The notes under the pieces: generated by a model | Seen by the model: only the letters and a program-made list of their open reading frames with translations | Told to the model about the DNA's origin: nothing | Database searches by the model: none | Position numbers and translations under genes: made by a program | Origin: Cadophora sp. MPI-SDFR-AT-0126 | Taxonomy: Eukaryota; Ascomycota; Leotiomycetes; Helotiales; Ploettnerulaceae | Direction of reading: 5' to 3' | Length of the DNA stretch: 64,000 nucleotides | NCBI GenBank assembly: GCA_020747065.1 | Contig: JAGMVK010000002.1 | Location: 2,356,001 to 2,420,000, forward strand | Shown here: in pieces, positions 22,401 to 34,077 of the stretch | Layout of the letters: each line of letters begins with the position of its first letter | Position numbering within the stretch: position 1 is the first letter of the stretch

Positions 22401-25400
22401 TAGTTTACACGCTCTTTAAGTACCTGTAGGTAGTGCTATAGCGAATCGAAGCTGCCTTAAATAGTGCTAGTAGAAATAAGTACTAGTAGTACTAGCGGTA
22501 GTTCCCCTGTTTTAAAGAATCGGTGTCCTCGCTATTAGAGGTACTATTCTGAGGTTAACTATAGTGAGATTACCCTGTACTAGTCTCGTTAGCTCTGTAA
22601 GATCTCCGGGATTCTAATAATAATTCTATTATTTCGTTTAACTTAAATAGTAGGTATATCGGAAGCGTTTATACTAGAATTATTATTGTTATTACTGAAG
22701 TATTATTAGTAGGGGTTTTCTAGGCCTGATTTAGTACTAACCTCTCTCTCTTAGTTACTAAGGTGAGCGATAGATTCAGCGTCTTTAGCGCTATAGATAA
22801 ACTTCTTTTATACGTGAAATAGTTTTAGTATACTTCTAGCGAAGGTTAATTAGAGCTAAAGGCTATTAGGTCCTAGCTCTTTGAGCCTATAGTAATCCTT
22901 TTTAGTGTTAGCTTACGCTATTTTATATAGCCCTAACTACTAGAAATCTAAAGCTCTTAGTATTAATTTATTAATCTCCCTTACTAAATCGTATTAAAGA
23001 ACTATATCTTTAACTTAAAATAGTCTCTATTGAATATTATACTTATTATTAAAAGTGTCTCGATTCTCTTACTTATAGTAGCTTTTATATAGTATTACTT
23101 CGTTAATATTTTCTTACTATATTTAAAACTGAATTACCTTAAGTTATAATAACTTCGATTAATTAGTAACTTCTTTTATAAATAGAGTTCTTTAAGTAAG
23201 GTATCTTATTTCTATAGGGAGAATAAGTTCTCTGCTATAAACTATATAGAAGGGTATAAAGCCTATAAGTCCGTATACTATTATCCGGTCTGTAAATAAT
23301 ACTACTAGGAGGTTTTCGATCTACTGATTTCCTATCTTAGAGAGAGTATTTTTAATTAGTTTATAGCCTTATTTAGCTATACTATTTACTCTTAGGTTAT
23401 AAGCTAATACTTATATACGCTATATCTCTATTCTATTTAGGAGCTAAATTACTTCTCCTACGTTCTCTTTACTTCTATTAACTACTAATCTTCAGAATAA
23501 GCTATAGCGGTAAATAATATCTTCCTAAATAAAAGTAGCTATAGCTGCTGCTATTTTATATATAAGAGCCTGTGCTTTAACTTAATTACTTATATTATCC
23601 TTAGTAATAACTAAATATTACTTTTCTTATTATTTAGTTATATAAGTGATATCTAGGGCTTACTTCTCTATTAAACTATTAGAAGTTATAAGGAAAAGAG
23701 GCTCTTCTTATTATCTTAGTAATCTTAGTTAGTATTCTAAGTAAGTTTAAACGAAATTTATAGTATCTTTATAGTACCTTTTCTAAAAGTAGTGTGTAGA
23801 AATATAGTAATAAGTACTTTCCCTTCCTTTATAACTAGAGTTATTATAATAACTTCGAAGAATCCGTGCTTTATCTCGATTAGTATTAATTATAAGCTTA
23901 ATAAGGGCTCCTTTTATTAGTAGCTTCTAGATTTTCCGGCTATATACTTTAAAATTTAGAGCTTCTTTCTTAAAGGTATAAAAGGTCTTTTAATCTATTC
24001 CTTTCGGGGTTTTAAGTATTATTAAGTATAAGGCGATTTATATAAAGTAATTAGAGTACTTAGAAGAAGAAACCGAGAACTTATATTTAGTATTTAATTT
24101 TATATTAGAAGTATTACTAGAGCTTTCTATAAGCTCTTCACCTTCTCTAAGCTATTATACTTATACACTTATATCTTAAAAGATAGCATTCTATCTTATT
24201 AATTCCGGGTCTATTTTAACTACCTTCTCTACTTAGTTAAGCTTTATAGGGTAAATCTTATAAGCTCTAAGCTCTAAAAGAATCTAATCTTCGTTATTAT
24301 TAGAGGTATCGTTATTATAATCCGTGTTATTTAAGTATCTAGGCCTCCTAGAAAGAGTATCCGCAGTAGTATATATAGAACCTTTAATATACTGAACTTC
24401 GAAATTAAAGAGCCTTATCTAAGTGAGCTATCTCGTAAGTATTACTCCGAGGTAATTATTAATAGCGCTATTAAGTTATACTACTAGAGTATTAGCGTCT
24501 ATTTCTAGAATAAAGTACACTCTTATAAGCTAAATCTTTAGCTTCTTTAGAATATAAAGTACTCCTTTACACTCTCTCTTTATAGTATTATAATTACATT
24601 TAGCCTTATTCTAGTATCTACTCTCGTACTATATAGGGTGTACTTATCCACTATCAAGGTCTCTCTAGCCTAAGTAACCTCCCTACTTAAATCCACTAGA
24701 ATCAATAGCTATTATAATTTCCCTAGTACCTTCGCTATAGTTAACCTTATAAAGTATAAGGGATATATAAAGAGCGTTTTAAAGTGCTTTTATAGCTTTA
24801 CTTATAAGTTTGTCTAGTTCGAATAGAAAAGGGACCCCTTTTCTTAAAAGGTTATAGAGGAGTTCAGTAATAAATCGGAAATCTTTAATTTAAATTCAAA
24901 AGTATATAACAAGCCTAAGAAATCCCTTAATGTTAGAGAGGTGTTTTAGCTCTTCCTAGTTCTGTATTTTAATAAGGTATATTACTAATAGTTCTCTGCC
25001 CCCTAAATTACAGGCGTAGCCTATAATATCTAGCCTATTGAGGCAGAACTATGATTTAGCTCCAATAGTTGCTCCAGCTCTTTCAAGTCTTTCTAGAGTT
25101 TTATCAAGGTTAGTAATATATTCTATCATAAATTAGCGAATTCCTAGAAGGGTAATAGCTTAATCGTAGTTTATATAGGGGCTTTTAACACCTATATTAT
25201 TAAGAAATAGTATAGTAATAGTTAGTATAATATCTTTTAAGATTCTTAATATCGTTTATATAAATTAAGTAACTGAGTTAATGTACTCTTAAGGTAAGGT
25301 AGTGTTTCTGACTAGCCTTATATATAGCACGTAAAATACTATTATATCTCGGCTCGATTAGTGAAGTATTTACTAGTTATAGCTGGAATAGAGGTCTACA

Positions 25401-28400
25401 AAACTAGCCATTTAGTAGCCTGTAAATTCCTTAGAGAACTTATCCACTAATAAAGGTAAGTTTATATCTCTTCAAGTTACTATGTTTAGTATAGTCGCTG
25501 AGTTAATAAGCTTGTATTTTCCGGGCTCCTTCTTCTTAATAAGAAACTAAGCGTTTCAGTAAAGTCCCTTAGAGAGTTTAAGTACTCTTTTATCTAATCG
25601 CTCTTATACTATTTTCATAACTTTAGGCACTAACGCTTTAAGTAGCGGAAAATTAGAAGCTTACTACGCTTTATAAGGTATCGTCTTAATAATTACTAGT
25701 AGAGAAATATCTTCATAAAACTGTCTATACTTAGGCTACTTAAACGCTATAGCTCCCTCTTAGTTCAGTATTATTTTATTAAAGAGAGCTCTCTTCTCTA
25801 GTTATAGTGTACTACTAATATTAAGCTTCACTAACCTTTCTAAGGTAAGTCTTAAACTTTAAGGTAAGTTTAAGAATTAGAGTAGTAAAAGGTACTGAAA
25901 TCTTCTATATTAATCTTACTAAGTGTCTCTTACTCGGGACCTCTTATACTAATTATCTTTCCTACTGGGAGCTTCTCCTATTTAGTCTACTTCGTTAATC
26001 AGTTATACTTTCTTTGCCTTTAATTTATATATTATATCGATTTAAACTATACGTAATTACTAAGGCCTCCTATAGTAAGGGTGTTTTACGTTGAGCTTAT
26101 TATAGCTTATAGTGAACTGGAATGTTAATTCAGGGTTAATAACTAAGGAAAGGTCTAATAAAGCTTCCTTAATAATAGTCCCTAGGGTGAAATTTTAAAG
26201 AGTTAATTCTGGAATATAAAACTCTCTCTTAATAAATTTAATAATTACTGTAGGTTCTATCTTGGAAATTAGAGGTATTATAGTAGCTGGTTCAGGGGAA
26301 TTAAGGCTGAAATTAGAAATCTAAGTATTGTCTTCCTCTTTATTAAGCTTACCTTTAAGTATAGGAGTTATTATAAATATAAAGTATTATATTACTCTAA
26401 CTGCTATACTCTATTTATAGTTAGCTATTTGTTTCCTGAAAATTTATCTTAGGAATTGTAATTACTATCTTTATCTTAGTAGACTATTCTAATTATTTAC
26501 TACTTCTTTAGTGCTTCAGTATCTTTAGCTTCCTCTATAGTATTATTTATTTTAATAGTAGTAATAAGATAAGAGCGAGAATCCTATAAATTAGTAAGGA
26601 CTTTCCCACTGTCGTAATTAGAGAGGTAACGGAAAGTTAGCTTAGCCTTTTAGAAGAATAGAAACCCTAGAATGATTTTAACTCTAGGAGTATCTATAAT
26701 ATAAAACCTTATATAGATAACGTAATTTCCGATTACTATAAGGATATTATTAGTAAATCCAAGAAACTGAGACTTAGTACTAGTAATTATTTTTAAAGCT
26801 ATATTATAACTATTAGTGATAGCTAGCTTAAGCTTTACTACTACTTCTAGTATTATATAACTAACTTTAGCTTTAGTATCTAGAGTAGCTCAAACATCGC
26901 TAATTATTATTCTTCTAAGTATTATTACTACTAGCTTTAGGATTGGAGAGTAATATGATTATATTCTATTAAGGCTAGTTTTAATAGGGTTAATACTAAA
27001 CGCCTCGCTAATAAATATACCTACTAAAGAATTAACGTCGCTATATATATAATAGTATTACTGGCGTTATAAGAAAGGTCGCCCTAAGCCCGTAAAAAGA
27101 GTAAGTAGAGGGAGTCTAAGTAAAGGAATCGAGCTAATTAGTAAGAAGAGCGCTAAATATAAGACTAGCGCCTCTACTAATTAAGCGGTTTAAGCCCGCT
27201 GACTTTGCTAATAGCTCCTAAGTTTCAGTATAAAGTTATACTACTTTAGTCTAACTCCCTTATATTCGTAGAACTGTTTCTAAGGTAGCGTATAGCGACG
27301 TATACTTGTATTTAGGGTAGATGAATCGTAAGGGGATTTTTCTAGAAACGTAGTGATGTTATCTAAGTTATCGCCTTATAGCTTAGTATTTTCTTCTTTA
27401 TATTTATTAATAATAGGTAGGGACTGAAGTATTAGTCTTTACTAAAGAATATTATCTAACTCTATTAAAACTTCTAGCGATTGAACTCTTACTTCCTCTA
27501 CTTATAGAGCTTCCTTTTCATGTCGCTATATTATTTAATTAATAGCCCTAATAGAGGCTTTTACTATTTTAGGTAAGTCAATTAGTACTATTAACTCCCT
27601 TAAGGTAAGATTTCCGGGGATCTTCATCTAGTTTAGTAACTTATCTAGTACACTCTTATACTTATAACTATTCTGAAATAGGATATTATATATGCGAGGA
27701 TTTCTTAAGTTTAGCCCCTAAATACTTAGTCTTAGTGCTATTAGAGGAAGAACTAGGGTAGGTACTAATTCCTTTCTTATCTTACGAATAGATAATAGTA
27801 GTACTAAAGTCTTAAGGGTAATTAAAGGCTTAGTAGAGCTAGCCTTTTTCATGTTCTGTTTAAGGATTTCTATAGGCATTTTACGAGTTTCCTTAAGGTT
27901 ATTAATATCTATCGTACTCGGAAGGCGAGTATTCCCTTAAGCTTTAGTAAACTAAATACCTCTAGTTATATCTTTAGGGAACTTCACTCTTCTATAGGAG
28001 GTATATACTTTAATTCTATCTTAAAGTTTAGCTCCTATATTATATAATTACTTTTAAGAAGTAGTAGAGTGAGCTCTAGTCTTTACTAATTATACTTAGA
28101 ATTCCTTAGTCTCTATGTTCCCTTTAGTTTATATATAGAGGCTCTAGACTCTAGCTAAAGTATCTTAATTATGAAATATTTATATAAGAATATCTGAAGT
28201 ATTAATAGGTCTAAGGTTAAGTTTAACTTCTAAACTCTTTACTGAATTATTATAAGTCAGCTCTTATACTAGTGTAGCTTATACCTACGAGTTAAGAAGA
28301 TCCTTCTCTACTTAAGCTCTTCTCGCTAAGTTAAGGCTATATATAGTATTAAGTACTTTCTTTAGTACCTTCTATCTTTAGGGTATATTACTATTAGGAA

Positions 28401-30773
28401 ATATAATAAGGTATCTTAGCTTCTCTTCTTCCTACGGACTAATACAGATATAGTTATTATTATCTGCTTCATAGATTATTCCTAGGCTAATAAACTTCTT
28501 ATAATCGTAGCACTAATTTATATATTAGTGAAAAGCTTAGGGTCTTATCCCTAGAAGCTATTTATTATAGTACTACTTATACCCCTTATTGTTATTACTA
28601 TAGTAACTATTACTGCGGTTATAATAGCTGGATTTACTAGTGTACTAGCTCTCTCTATACTAAATTAGTACTTCCTCTTAAGCTTATTTAGTGTATTAAA
28701 TTAAGTTAATCTTAAATATTAGTTAAGTATCTGAGATTCACTTAGCTATCCCTTATAAGATTTAGAGGTCCCTTAGCCCTTTAGTAATTATATCTAAGTC
28801 GTGATCTGATACTTAAGTAGCGCTGTTTTTAATCTTTTAAATAGTCGGAATTAAATCCTTATTAACTGAAGTAGTGACTTGATTAAAGATATTAGCTCTT
28901 ACTAGCTTAGAATTATCCTGAAAGGCTCGCTGAATCTGAGTAATAAGTATATTATTATAATAAGTAGTAAAATTAGCTTGAAATCTCGCGGTATCTCTAG
29001 CTTAAATAGTCGGCGCTACTGGTTTAGTGAAATAATTAATATTAGAGTAAATTACGGGTTTACTCCTAATGCTTTACTCTTAAACTAGAGTATTGATATC
29101 CTTAATAAGAGAAATCCTAGTTTCTACTACTTTAAATACTTTAGAAAATAGTACTAAGTTATCCGTATTAAATTATCCTCCTCCCTACTGAATCGAAACC
29201 TCTATAGCTTTCTTCTAAAGGTACGCTAGAAGTGCGAATAGGAATTAAAGAACAATTTACTTATCTGTAAGATTCCCCTTATTTTTATAATTATTAGTAA
29301 CTTCTTTAAAGGCCCTGCAAAATTAGTGAATTATTATTAAGCTAGAGTTAGAATTAATCTCTTAAAGAATCCGAAAGTCTTGAATTAAGGTATCTAGATA
29401 ACTAATAATATAAAGTTAATAGAGTAAGTTAAGACTCTAGTATTCCTTCTGAATTATAGCGCTGAATTCATAAAAGGTACCGGAGGCGTAGCTTAGGAGT
29501 TTCTCTAAATTCCACGCTACAGAAGGCTTAGTGTACTTAATAACCTACTACTTTATTTCTTCCTCTAAGATGATCTTTCAGCTTCGAAATAAGTAAATAA
29601 GGCTCTTAAGAAATTAAGTCGTCTCTCTCCTATTGAAATATAGTACTCTAATACTTCGAGCTAGTAGTATAGGTTACTAAATATTTATCTACTGCTTAGT
29701 GTCTTACAGGGGCTTAGTAAGGGTCTTAGTTCCTCTTAAGTGTTTAGAAGTACTCGGAGTAAAGCTAGTTTTACCCCTGTCTTCCGTGACGTTAGGGGTT
29801 AACGAGCTTATATTAGAGGTTATACTTACTTATAGGGTATTCACTGAATTACCTATAGAAGTTGTTGGCTTAGGGCTACTAGAGCTTACTACTTTCTTCT
29901 CCTTAGAGCCTGCGTTTCTAGTGTTATTAGCTGGTATAATATTAATTTTATATTAAGTAATAGTGTGAAAGGTTTTATATTTAATGAAGTTTTAGCTGTA
30001 CTTTTAAAAGGTAAGGAAATATATATGTGTTATAAATAGAAAAGATAGTGAAGAAGATAATTATAAAAAATCCATCAATAGAGTTTCTCCTTATATAACC
30101 TCCTTACCCTTGCTTCTAAAATAAGTAAAGATTTAGTATATAAATAATAGAAGGAATATAGTTTATAAATAAGCACTGAAATAGAAGACTAAACTAACTA
30201 TAAAATAATATTTATAATAATAGGATACTAAGATAGAAAGCTCTGCTCTAGCACGTAAGACCCTGAAGGCTCTAAACTAAAAATAGTAAATATAAAGATA
30301 AACGCTCTAGCACTTAAGTATTTTAGGCTTGAAACCCCCTTATATAATTTCGTCCTTCCTAATACTTATAAGCTTTCAGGCTCTAATAAGGAGCTAATTG
30401 ATTTCTGTCCGAGCTAGTAGTTTCCTCGTATAAAGTAAGTCTTAAGTCCTGAAAGAGGCGCTGAATAAAATAAGTAATAGTAGTAAAGCTCCTATAAGAA
30501 AAAGTTATATTTTTCCAGTACTTTAAGATCTCCTCCTACTTTAGGGAGTAACTTAGTTATCCTAGTATAATCTCTTAATATCGTAGCTTTTATCGTCGTG
30601 TTTATTATTATATTAAAGCCTATAAGAGGGCTAACTAAATAATTCCTGTAGTTATATAATTAATATCCTCGAACCTTAAGAATTCTAAATTAGTATAAGG
30701 GGATACTCTGTTATATATACCTAAACACCTTATATATTAGATATATTCCCTGCGTAGGTCACTAAAATACATA

Positions 30774-31044
30774 TGGAGGGGAAGACCCTAATCTCTATAT
30801 AATAAGAGAGTAGTAAATATATAGTATATAAGGTATGAAGTTTACGAAATAACAGATAGACGGAATTAAAAGATATTATATATCTAAAAAGTGCGAATTA
30901 TTAAGTAAAGGAAGAAGTGTAAAACCTATTAGAGGGAAAAGAGCTATTATTATTATTTCTAATCTCTCGGGGAGATCTTAGCTTAAGTATAATACTAAGT
31001 GCACAGGTCAGGTAACAAAAGTGTACTGAGGCCGATCCCCACCA
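30774..31044 (-). repeat. 5' LTR of the inner retrotransposon
   Basis: Partner of 19154-19424, ending GGCCGATCCCCACCA, so its minus-strand start keeps the TGGTGGGG terminus that the other copy has lost through C-to-T changes. The bases left of it (about 30750-30773) should hold the primer-binding site; the tRNA could not be identified because of RIP. Confidence 0.9.
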
Positions 31045-31847
31045 CAATATAACTTCTAATAGAGCGCGTTCGATAACTTCTTATTTAAAGTATAATAATA
31101 AGTAGCTTTAAGTATCTCCTTTAGTATAATTATATACTATAGTAATATAAGACTTTTTATTAAAGTAATAGTTAGAATTAATATCTATCTTACTTAGTAT
31201 TAATATAGACTAAGTATATTATTCTAAGCTCTTAGAATTACTAGAGAATTTATTAATATATAATTCCTAAGAATATTTTCTATAACTTAAATAATAAGCT
31301 TAGTTAATAAAATAAAAAAGACTAAGGTCTTTATTAGAAAAGTTATTATTACTTAAATCTCTATTATTACTAAGGGAATTCTAAGTATTTAATTATTTTA
31401 GAAAAGTAAGGACTTATTATATAGTCTTATTCTATTTATCTTATTATTTACTTAATTTCTTTAATAACTTTTAGAAGTCTTTTTAAGTTTATTTTAGTTA
31501 TATAACTAAAGTCTACTTAGTATCTTTATTCTTAAAGTTATTATCTATTAAAGATATTATATTAAAGCGTAAGCTAAGTAATATAAGATTATTTTATTCG
31601 CGCTCTTTAGTTTAGTAATAAAAAGAGATATAAAAGGAGGATTAAGTAATAATAAGAGTTTTATTAATATAAAGAGAGTAAGATTAATTAACTATTAAAA
31701 AGAAGAGAAATACTAATAAGTAAGTAAAGAAGAAAGCTCTAAAAGAGCTATAATAAATCTTATTAGATTTTCTAAAGAAATCGATTTTACTTATCTAAAA
31801 GAGGGTTTAGTATAGTAGTAAGAGAAGTATAGCGCCTTATAATATAT

Positions 31848-31972
31848 AACTTAATTATACTTAGAAAGTACTTAAGGAAATAAGTATATTATAAAAGAAA
31901 GAAAAGAAGAAAGAAGAGCTAAGGATATAACTTAATTATACTTAATAAGGACTTAAGGAATTAGCTTAGGAT
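31848..31972. repeat. degenerate tandem duplication in the outer element
   Basis: ATATAACTTAATTATACTTA followed by a purine-rich stretch and ACTTAAGGAA occurs twice, near 31851 and 31924, about 73 bp apart. It was seen by eye; the edges are approximate. Confidence 0.55.
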
Positions 31973-32011
31973 ATTAAGACTTTTATAAATAAAAATAATC
32001 TTTTCTAATAT

Positions 32012-32240
32012 AATAGCTTAATAAAAGTTTATTAATAGTTATAATATAAAGTAAAAAATATAAAAAGAAAAGAAGTTTTAAAAGAAGCTTTAAGCTTAAG
32101 TATAAAAGGCGTAGCTACTAGTCTTATTATAATATTATATCTAGTTATCTTCTATAACTTCTAAGTCCTATAATCTATAATATATATATAATCTGCGATA
32201 TACTTATAACTATATAGGCTATTTATTATACTAGTTATCT
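32012..32240. repeat. right copy of outer long repeat (probable LTR)
   Basis: Direct-repeat partner of 16137-16345. It carries an extra run near 32193-32205 (TCTGCGATATACTTA) missing from the left copy. If the pair are LTRs, the outer element without the inner insertions would be only about 4 kb long, so it is truncated or non-autonomous. Confidence 0.65.
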
Positions 32241-32305
32241 CTATTATACTAATAAAAGCTTTATAATATTAATTTTAGTTTTTTTATATATTATTATTTT
32301 TTTAA

Positions 32306-32525
32306 TATATTTTATATATTTTTATATATTTTTATATATTTTTATATATTTTTATATATTTTTATATATTTTTATATATTTTTATATATTTTTATATATT
32401 TTTATATATTTTTATATATTTTTATATATTTTTATATATTTTTATATATTTTTATATATTTTATATATTTTTATATATTTTTATATATTTTTATATATTT
32501 TATATATTTTTATATATTTTTATTT
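32306..32525. repeat. 10-bp AT minisatellite (TTTTTATATA)n
   Basis: About 21 near-perfect copies of a 10-bp unit of T5 followed by ATATA, with a few 9-bp units near the right end. It lies at the right edge of the AT-rich block. Confidence 0.92.
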
Positions 32526-32650
32526 TAGTACTTTTATTACTTTAATATTATATTCTCTTTTTTAAAAATATAAAAAACTATTTTTATTAAAATAAAGATT
32601 TTATATAAGAACCAATTTAATTAAGTTATAGTACTTAAATCTTATAAATA

Positions 32651-33446
32651 TTAAAAGCATAAAAACTTATAAAGTAGCTTATATATATAACTTAACTTTA
32701 ACCAATTTCCTTTCTTTTCTAAGTACTTTTTCTTTGTAAATCTTCTTTTATTTTTAATCGCCTTTACTTGCTTGTTGTACTCCCTTATCTCGTCACTTTC
32801 TCTGAGTCTTAATTCCAAGTTCTGGAAATATTTGGCTTCCTTTCGCTCGTCACTTAGCTCACGCCATGCTTTGCTTCGCTTCTTGGACAATGCCGCCGCT
32901 TCGTCCGGAGTCCTGTGTTTCTTGTTCCAGGCATATCGATTTGCGTCTTGCTGCTTCTTAGTCGAGCCTGGTGGCTGCTTGGGCATCTTGGGTTTCAGTG
33001 TAAGCTCCTTGGAGACTTTGCCCTCATGTTAGCGGAGTCTCTGCAAAGTACTTTTCAGCATGGGGTAGGGAGCTGTACTCAACGGTTCAATGACAACCTC
33101 GTCCTTCGAATCATCAACATTGAGTCCTCGAACATTGTTGGTAGTGCTATCAGGCTCCAGTAGGGTGGGATCAATCGAGCGTTCCTGACATTGCTTCCGC
33201 AAATCGACAGCGCCGATCTGGCCCCAATCTTCCTCGTCAGTCAGTTGGTCTGATTCGTCATCCTCATCTGCGCTTTGGTCTGCAACAACATAGATGTGGC
33301 CGACCACTTTGAGTCTGTCTGCAAATGAAAAGTCAGACGGCATCTTACTGAACCTCTGAAGCTAGCTTACCTGCTATCGTGTGCTGATTGAGTTCTCCAG
33401 ACGTGAACATTGCTGGGCGGCAGTGATGAGAAACATTGTTGACCAT
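32651..33446 (-). CDS. HMG-box-like protein, 3' end in the RIP block
   Basis: Tentative three-exon gene: 33446-33371, 33318-33052 and 33015-32651, phases consistent, 235 residues. The first part is acidic (A-D-E-D-D-E-S-D-Q-L-T-D-E-E). The last exon is strongly basic and resembles a degenerate HMG box: N-R-Y-A-W-N-K-K-H-R-T-P-D-E then A-W-R-E-L-S-D-E-R-K and a helix ending D-E-I-R-E-Y-N. The second intron would be only 36 nt, shorter than any other here, though it contains a GCTAAC branch site. The last 25 or so codons (K-G-N-W-L-K-L-S-Y-I-Y-K-L-L-Y) lie in the AT-rich zone, so the original C-terminus may have been replaced. A DNA-binding role is inferred; the match to HMG is weak. Transcribed away from rpl17. 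Confidence 0.55.
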
Positions 33447-34077
33447 GGTTGTCTCCAGCCAGAACATCTGGCAGAGATTGGTCTGTAAAGTACTTTTGAA
33501 AGAGATTCAGAGAAGTTATTATACATATAATTTTGACATTCGAATGGTCTGCGATGCAGTTGTGTAAGGAGATGATGTATGGAGAGGCTGAGAGATGAAG
33601 AGGGGAAGTTGAGAGAAGAGGAAGTAGAAATGGCTCAAGAGATGAGGGGTAGCCTTGTGGGAGTATGGCAAGAGCTCAGATCAGGAAAGAGCAGCGAAGT
33701 TTGGCAGGAACGTTGGAAGGAAGGAGCGGTTCCCCCAATCTGGTAGGCACGCAGGACCAGCACGGATACGTTTTTAGAATACGTTATACTGCATTTTTGA
33801 AATTTTGATTAATTTCATCACAAATTGAGCGAGATTTCAAGGCTATTCTTGAGATCTCGATATACATTCTTGCAGTTTTGATAAATTGGACAGAAAAGAA
33901 GGGAAAAGGACCTATAGTTTCCCGATTGGGATGTCAAGCTTCTGGGACAGACACGTGATGACAGTCGTCTTTTGCGCTAGCAAGCGAGGTTAGCGTGCCG
34001 CACTTTGCAATTTGTGAACCTATTCAGATCCGAAATCTGCGAACGACAACCAACAACCAACGACACAACTTCTCACG
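33447..34077. promoter_or_regulatory. divergent promoter before rpl17
   Basis: Region between the HMG-like gene and rpl17. A CACGTG core lies at 33952-33957. GCGCTAGCAAGCGAG then GTTAGCG lies at 33974-33995, about 85-105 bases before the rpl17 ATG and similar to strings before sdo1 and rps18. No gene is seen. Confidence 0.4.

Larger units (their letters stand above)
19154..31044 (-). mobile_element. RIP-inactivated Ty3/Gypsy-type LTR retrotransposon
   Basis: An 11.9-kb element on the minus strand bounded by two 271-bp direct repeats with TG..CA-type ends. A polypurine tract (AAAGGGAGGGA on the minus strand, 19428-19440) abuts the left LTR, as expected for the 3' LTR. Translating the minus strand across the scattered stop codons shows RNase H similarity near 24350-24650, including I-R-L-F-N-F-E-V-Q-Y-I-K-G and A-D-T-L-S-R-R-P. 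Reverse-transcriptase similarity lies upstream near 24840-25210: S-N-I-K-G-F-L-R-L-V before the RNase H, R-A-G-A-T-I-G-A-K-S-Q-F-C, and a catalytic-loop remnant F-L-N-N at 25196-25207. This domain order defines Ty3/Gypsy. Gag and integrase should lie to the right and left respectively, but I could not read convincing motifs. No long frame remains, so the element is dead. Confidence 0.85.
15930..32640. repeat. 16.7-kb AT-rich, RIP-mutated block of nested retroelements
   Basis: From just after the SET gene to the HMG-like gene the sequence turns extremely AT-rich and contains no real open frame. The dinucleotides CpA and TpG are nearly absent over kilobases while TpA dominates, the expected result of RIP (CpA to TpA on both strands). 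CpG, CpT and CpC persist in the inner part (about 19.4-30.7 kb), so that part is less eroded than the flanks (16.0-18.8 and 31.0-32.3 kb). Two pairs of direct repeats show nesting: 271-bp LTRs at 19154-19424 and 30774-31044, and about 200-bp repeats near 16.14 and 32.01 kb. Confidence 0.93.

Noticed and set aside
20700..22900. Possible separate gene inside the retrotransposon
   Set aside because: Stop codons occur every few dozen bases in all frames and CpA/TpG are depleted as in the rest, so it is treated as part of the dead element.
29699..29956. 85-codon Leu/Val-rich frame inside the transposon
   Set aside because: On the strand opposite to the element's coding strand and the only open stretch in kilobases of RIP-mutated sequence, so its hydrophobic look is probably an antisense effect of AT bias.
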